This document shows positions 6,069-7,917 of a stretch of 7,917 nucleotides of DNA, piece by piece. The notes beneath the pieces are model-generated. The model did not search any database. It was not told the DNA's origin and saw only the letters and a program-made list of their open reading frames with translations. Each line of letters starts with the position of its first letter. Position 1 is the stretch's first letter. Both the position numbers and the translations under genes were made by a program. Source of the DNA: Pseudomonadota bacterium (GTDB lineage Bacteria; Desulfobacterota; Desulfovibrionia; Desulfovibrionales; Desulfovibrionaceae); NCBI GenBank assembly GCA_023450535.1, contig JAEXGX010000265.1, positions 1 to 7,917 on the forward strand, read 5' to 3'.

Positions 6069-6089
6069 GTTCCGGTATGAGGCCGGAAC
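6069..6089. promoter_or_regulatory. Perfect dyad in the leader of the aminotransferase gene
   Basis: GTTCCGG (6069-6075) and CCGGAAC (6083-6089) form a perfect 7-bp inverted repeat with a 7-base loop, ending 24 bases before the chosen ATG. It may be an operator or an RNA hairpin in the leader. It is preceded by TTTTTG rather than followed by a T tract, so it does not look like an attenuator terminator on the plus strand. Confidence 0.45.
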
Positions 6090-6104
6090 CCACAGGAAGT
6101 GAAC

Positions 6105-6109
6105 GAGGA
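6105..6109 (+). promoter_or_regulatory. Ribosome binding site of the aminotransferase gene
   Basis: GAGGA lies four bases before ATG at 6114. For the alternative in-frame GTG at 6099 the nearest match, AGGA at 6094-6097, ends one base before the codon, too close to work well. The ATG is therefore preferred. Confidence 0.65.
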
Positions 6110-6113
6110 AGTT

Positions 6114-7286
6114 ATGAGATTTTCACAGCGCATGAACCTGTTCAAACCTTCCGCGACTCTGGCCCTGAACGACAGAGTGCTTGAACTGCGTTCTCGGGGA
6201 GTGGAGATTGCCAATCTTGTGGTCGGCGATCCCGATTTCAATACGCCGGATTATATCAAAGATGCCGCAAAGCGGGCGCTGGACGAAAACCGTACGCACT
6301 ATACACCTGTTCCCGGCTACAAAGAACTGCGCGTGGCAGTGCTCAGATATTTTACACGTGTATACGGGCTGGAAGCCGAAATCGAGAATGTTGCCGTCAG
6401 CACCGGAGGCAAGCAGGCCTTGTTTAATGTGCTGATGTGCGTCGTCGACCCTGGGGACGAGGTGATTATTCCTGTTCCTTACTGGACGAGTTATCCTGAT
6501 ATGGCGGCTCTGGCCGGAGCCGTGCCTGTATTTGCCCCTTCGCCCGCGTCGCGCGGCTTCCGCATCACGCCGGAAGATCTGGAAAAGGCCCGGACGCCCA
6601 AAAGCCGGGCGCTGATGCTCAACTCTCCATCCAACCCCACGGGCGTGACCTATACTATTGAAGAGATGGAAGCCATTCTTGAGTGGGCGGCGCGGCACGA
6701 TATTTTTGTTATTTCCGATGAGGTATACGATCAATTGGTATATCCCCCTGCGGAACGGGCCAGTGCCTGCCTCTGGTGGAAAAAACACCCTGAAAGCGTG
6801 GCTGTGGTCAACGCGCTGTCCAAAAGCTTTGCCATGACGGGTTGGCGTATGGGCTATACACTGGCTCACGCGGATTTGATCAAACAGTGCATGAAAGTAC
6901 AGAGCCAGGTGACGTCCAACCCCTGTTCCATTACCCAGGCTGCGTCTGCGGCGGCGTTGGAAGGGTGTTTCGACGAAATGGTGGCCATGCATGAGACCTT
7001 TATGCGCCGCAGAGATATGGCCTATGCGGAAATTTCCTCTTGGGAGGGCGTGATTTGCCCTCGCCCCGAGGGGGCATTTTATCTTTTCCCCGATGTGAGT
7101 GCCCTGTACAATGCAAAAGTGCCTGATGACGCTGCCTTTTGCCGTTACCTGCTGGACGAAGCCCGCGTGGCGTTGATGCCCGGGTCTGCTTTCGGCGACC
7201 CGCGTTGCGTGCGCTTCTCCTACTCTGTGGCGGATGAAGTGCTCGAATCCGCCCTTCATCGTGTTAAAAAGGCTCTGTATGCCTGA
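6114..7286 (+). CDS. aspC: Class I aminotransferase, aspartate (possibly also prephenate) type
   Basis: This is a PLP-dependent cytoplasmic enzyme that probably interconverts aspartate and oxaloacetate with glutamate/2-oxoglutarate. From ATG 6114 it has 390 residues, typical for the family, and begins MRFSQRMNLFKPSATLAL like other Ib-type enzymes. Visible motifs in order: YTPVPGYKELR (substrate loop), GGKQALFN with Lys100, PYWTSYPDM, NSPSNPTG with Asn174, SDEVYDQL with Asp202 and Tyr205, the PLP-binding Lys237 in SKSFAMTGWRMGY, and Arg367 in VRFSYS, which holds the substrate carboxylate. The Lys of GGKQ is found in Ib aspartate aminotransferases, some of which also transaminate prephenate to arogenate, so that activity is possible. 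Substrate choice cannot be proved from the sequence. pgi follows after 12 bp, which suggests an operon; sfsA is divergent. Confidence 0.93.
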   Translation: MRFSQRMNLFKPSATLALNDRVLELRSRGVEIANLVVGDPDFNTPDYIKDAAKRALDENRTHYTPVPGYKELRVAVLRYFTRVYGLEAEIENVAVSTGGKQALFNVLMCVVDPGDEVIIPVPYWTSYPDMAALAGAVPVFAPSPASRGFRITPEDLEKARTPKSRALMLNSPSNPTGVTYTIEEMEAILEWAARHDIFVISDEVYDQLVYPPAERASACLWWKKHPESVAVVNALSKSFAMTGWRMGYTLAHADLIKQCMKVQSQVTSNPCSITQAASAAALEGCFDEMVAMHETFMRRRDMAYAEISSWEGVICPRPEGAFYLFPDVSALYNAKVPDDAAFCRYLLDEARVALMPGSAFGDPRCVRFSYSVADEVLESALHRVKKALYA

Positions 7287-7287
7287 T

Positions 7288-7292
7288 GGAGG
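7288..7292 (+). promoter_or_regulatory. Ribosome binding site of pgi
   Basis: GGAGG lies one base after the aminotransferase stop codon and 6 bases before ATG 7299. It is a near-perfect Shine-Dalgarno, consistent with strong re-initiation within one transcript. Confidence 0.8.
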
Positions 7293-7298
7293 TTCTCC

Positions 7299-7917
7299 AT
7301 GTCTGAAGAGCGCGCCATTCTAGACTATTCCCATGCCTTTCCTTCCTTGTCCGAGACAGAGTTCCGGACTGATCTGCACGGGACGAGGGCGGCACAGCTT
7401 GCTGCCCGCCTGGTAAAGGAAGCCGATTATCTGCCGTTTCTTGCCATGCCGTATGCCTGGGATTTGAGCCTTAAATTGCAGGGACACACGGAATTTCTTC
7501 GCAGTTTTAAGCATATGCTGCTTCTTGGCATCGGGGGCTCAGCCCTGGGTGCGCGGGCGTTGCAAAAGGCCTTTGCTCCCGCTCAGGACAGGCCCGGATA
7601 CGACGGCCCGTGGCTGTGGATTGCCGACAATCTGGATGAAGCGGCCTTTTCGGCCATGCTGGACAAACTTCCTGCGGAAGAGACTCTGGTGGTTGTGGTC
7701 AGCAAGTCCGGCGGTACGCTGGAAACGGCGGCCCAGTATCTGGCCATGTTGCCCTGGTTGAAAAAGCGTCTTCCCGCTACCTGGCAGGAACATCTGTTCA
7801 TGGTGACCGATGCGCAAAAGGGGTTTTTGCGCGATGAAACAGACGCAGGATTCCTGCGTTCCCTGCCTGTGCCTGAACATCTGGGTGGCCGTTACTCCGT
7901 GTTGTCCGCTGTGGGGC
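7299..7917 (+). CDS. pgi: Glucose-6-phosphate isomerase, N-terminal part (3' end outside window)
   Basis: Phosphoglucose isomerase interconverts glucose 6-phosphate and fructose 6-phosphate in glycolysis and gluconeogenesis. The frame is open from ATG 7299 to the window edge, giving 206 residues. Sugar-isomerase (SIS) features are clear: LLGIGGSALG (75-84) and the phosphate-binding SKSGGTLET (135-143). PEHLGGRYSVLSAVG (192-206), at the window end, is the classic PGI signature. The short N-terminus before the first SIS motif (about 74 residues) resembles the compact bacterial or archaeal PGI type of about 450 residues rather than the E. coli type of about 550. The downstream half, including the catalytic Glu and Lys region, is not visible. 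The 12-bp gap after the aminotransferase gene suggests co-transcription. Confidence 0.95.
   Translation, partial: MSEERAILDYSHAFPSLSETEFRTDLHGTRAAQLAARLVKEADYLPFLAMPYAWDLSLKLQGHTEFLRSFKHMLLLGIGGSALGARALQKAFAPAQDRPGYDGPWLWIADNLDEAAFSAMLDKLPAEETLVVVVSKSGGTLETAAQYLAMLPWLKKRLPATWQEHLFMVTDAQKGFLRDETDAGFLRSLPVPEHLGGRYSVLSAVG

Noticed and set aside
6099..6113. GTG at 6099 as the start of the aminotransferase gene
   Set aside because: The nearest Shine-Dalgarno ends one base before it, while ATG 6114 has GAGGA at workable spacing and matches the normal family N-terminus.
6123..7259. 378-residue open frame on the minus strand opposite the aminotransferase gene
   Set aside because: It is a shadow in mirror codon phase of a clearly real gene, with no domain and low-complexity His/Arg/Gly composition.
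1..7917. CRISPR arrays, tRNA or rRNA genes, insertion sequences, prophage or toxin-antitoxin genes
   Set aside because: I looked on both strands for regularly spaced repeats, cloverleaf segments and transposase or phage motifs and saw none. The only repeats are the two diverged intergenic elements and local hairpins.

Overview
The window is about 7.9 kb of ordinary, densely packed bacterial chromosome with moderately high GC content. The protein sequences (gyrase subunits, SfsA, class I aminotransferase, phosphoglucose isomerase) and the order gyrB-gyrA-lipoprotein suggest a Desulfovibrio-like member of the Desulfovibrionaceae. That assignment comes from recognising the protein style and gene order and was not tested by a search. 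In such genomes gyrB-gyrA often lies close to dnaA-dnaN, so the region may be near the replication origin, but no origin is visible here.

Layout. Positions 1-1232 hold the 3' part of gyrB, followed by a short hairpin terminator. A 313-bp gap (1233-1545) contains a GC-rich, strongly structured intergenic repeat with an AT-rich core (copy A). gyrA (1546-4044, GTG start) is followed after only 3 bp by a gene for a TPR lipoprotein (4048-4938). A 302-bp gap (4939-5240) holds a second, diverged copy of the same repeat (copy B) and several hairpins. sfsA lies on the minus strand (5241-5972) and very probably starts at a TTG codon. A 141-bp divergent intergenic region with two perfect dyads separates it from an aspartate/prephenate-type aminotransferase gene (6114-7286). 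This is followed 12 bp later by the 5' part of pgi (7299 to the window end).

How the genes relate. gyrB and gyrA encode the two subunits of DNA gyrase. The lipoprotein gene is probably co-transcribed with gyrA, but nothing in it suggests a gyrase-related role. The aminotransferase and pgi look like a two-gene (or longer) operon of central metabolism.

No CRISPR array, tRNA, rRNA, transposase, phage gene or defence system was seen. The best signals beyond the genes are the repeat pair, in which one hairpin is kept by compensatory-type changes, and the two dyads between sfsA and the aminotransferase gene. I found no convincing evidence of an undescribed biological system.
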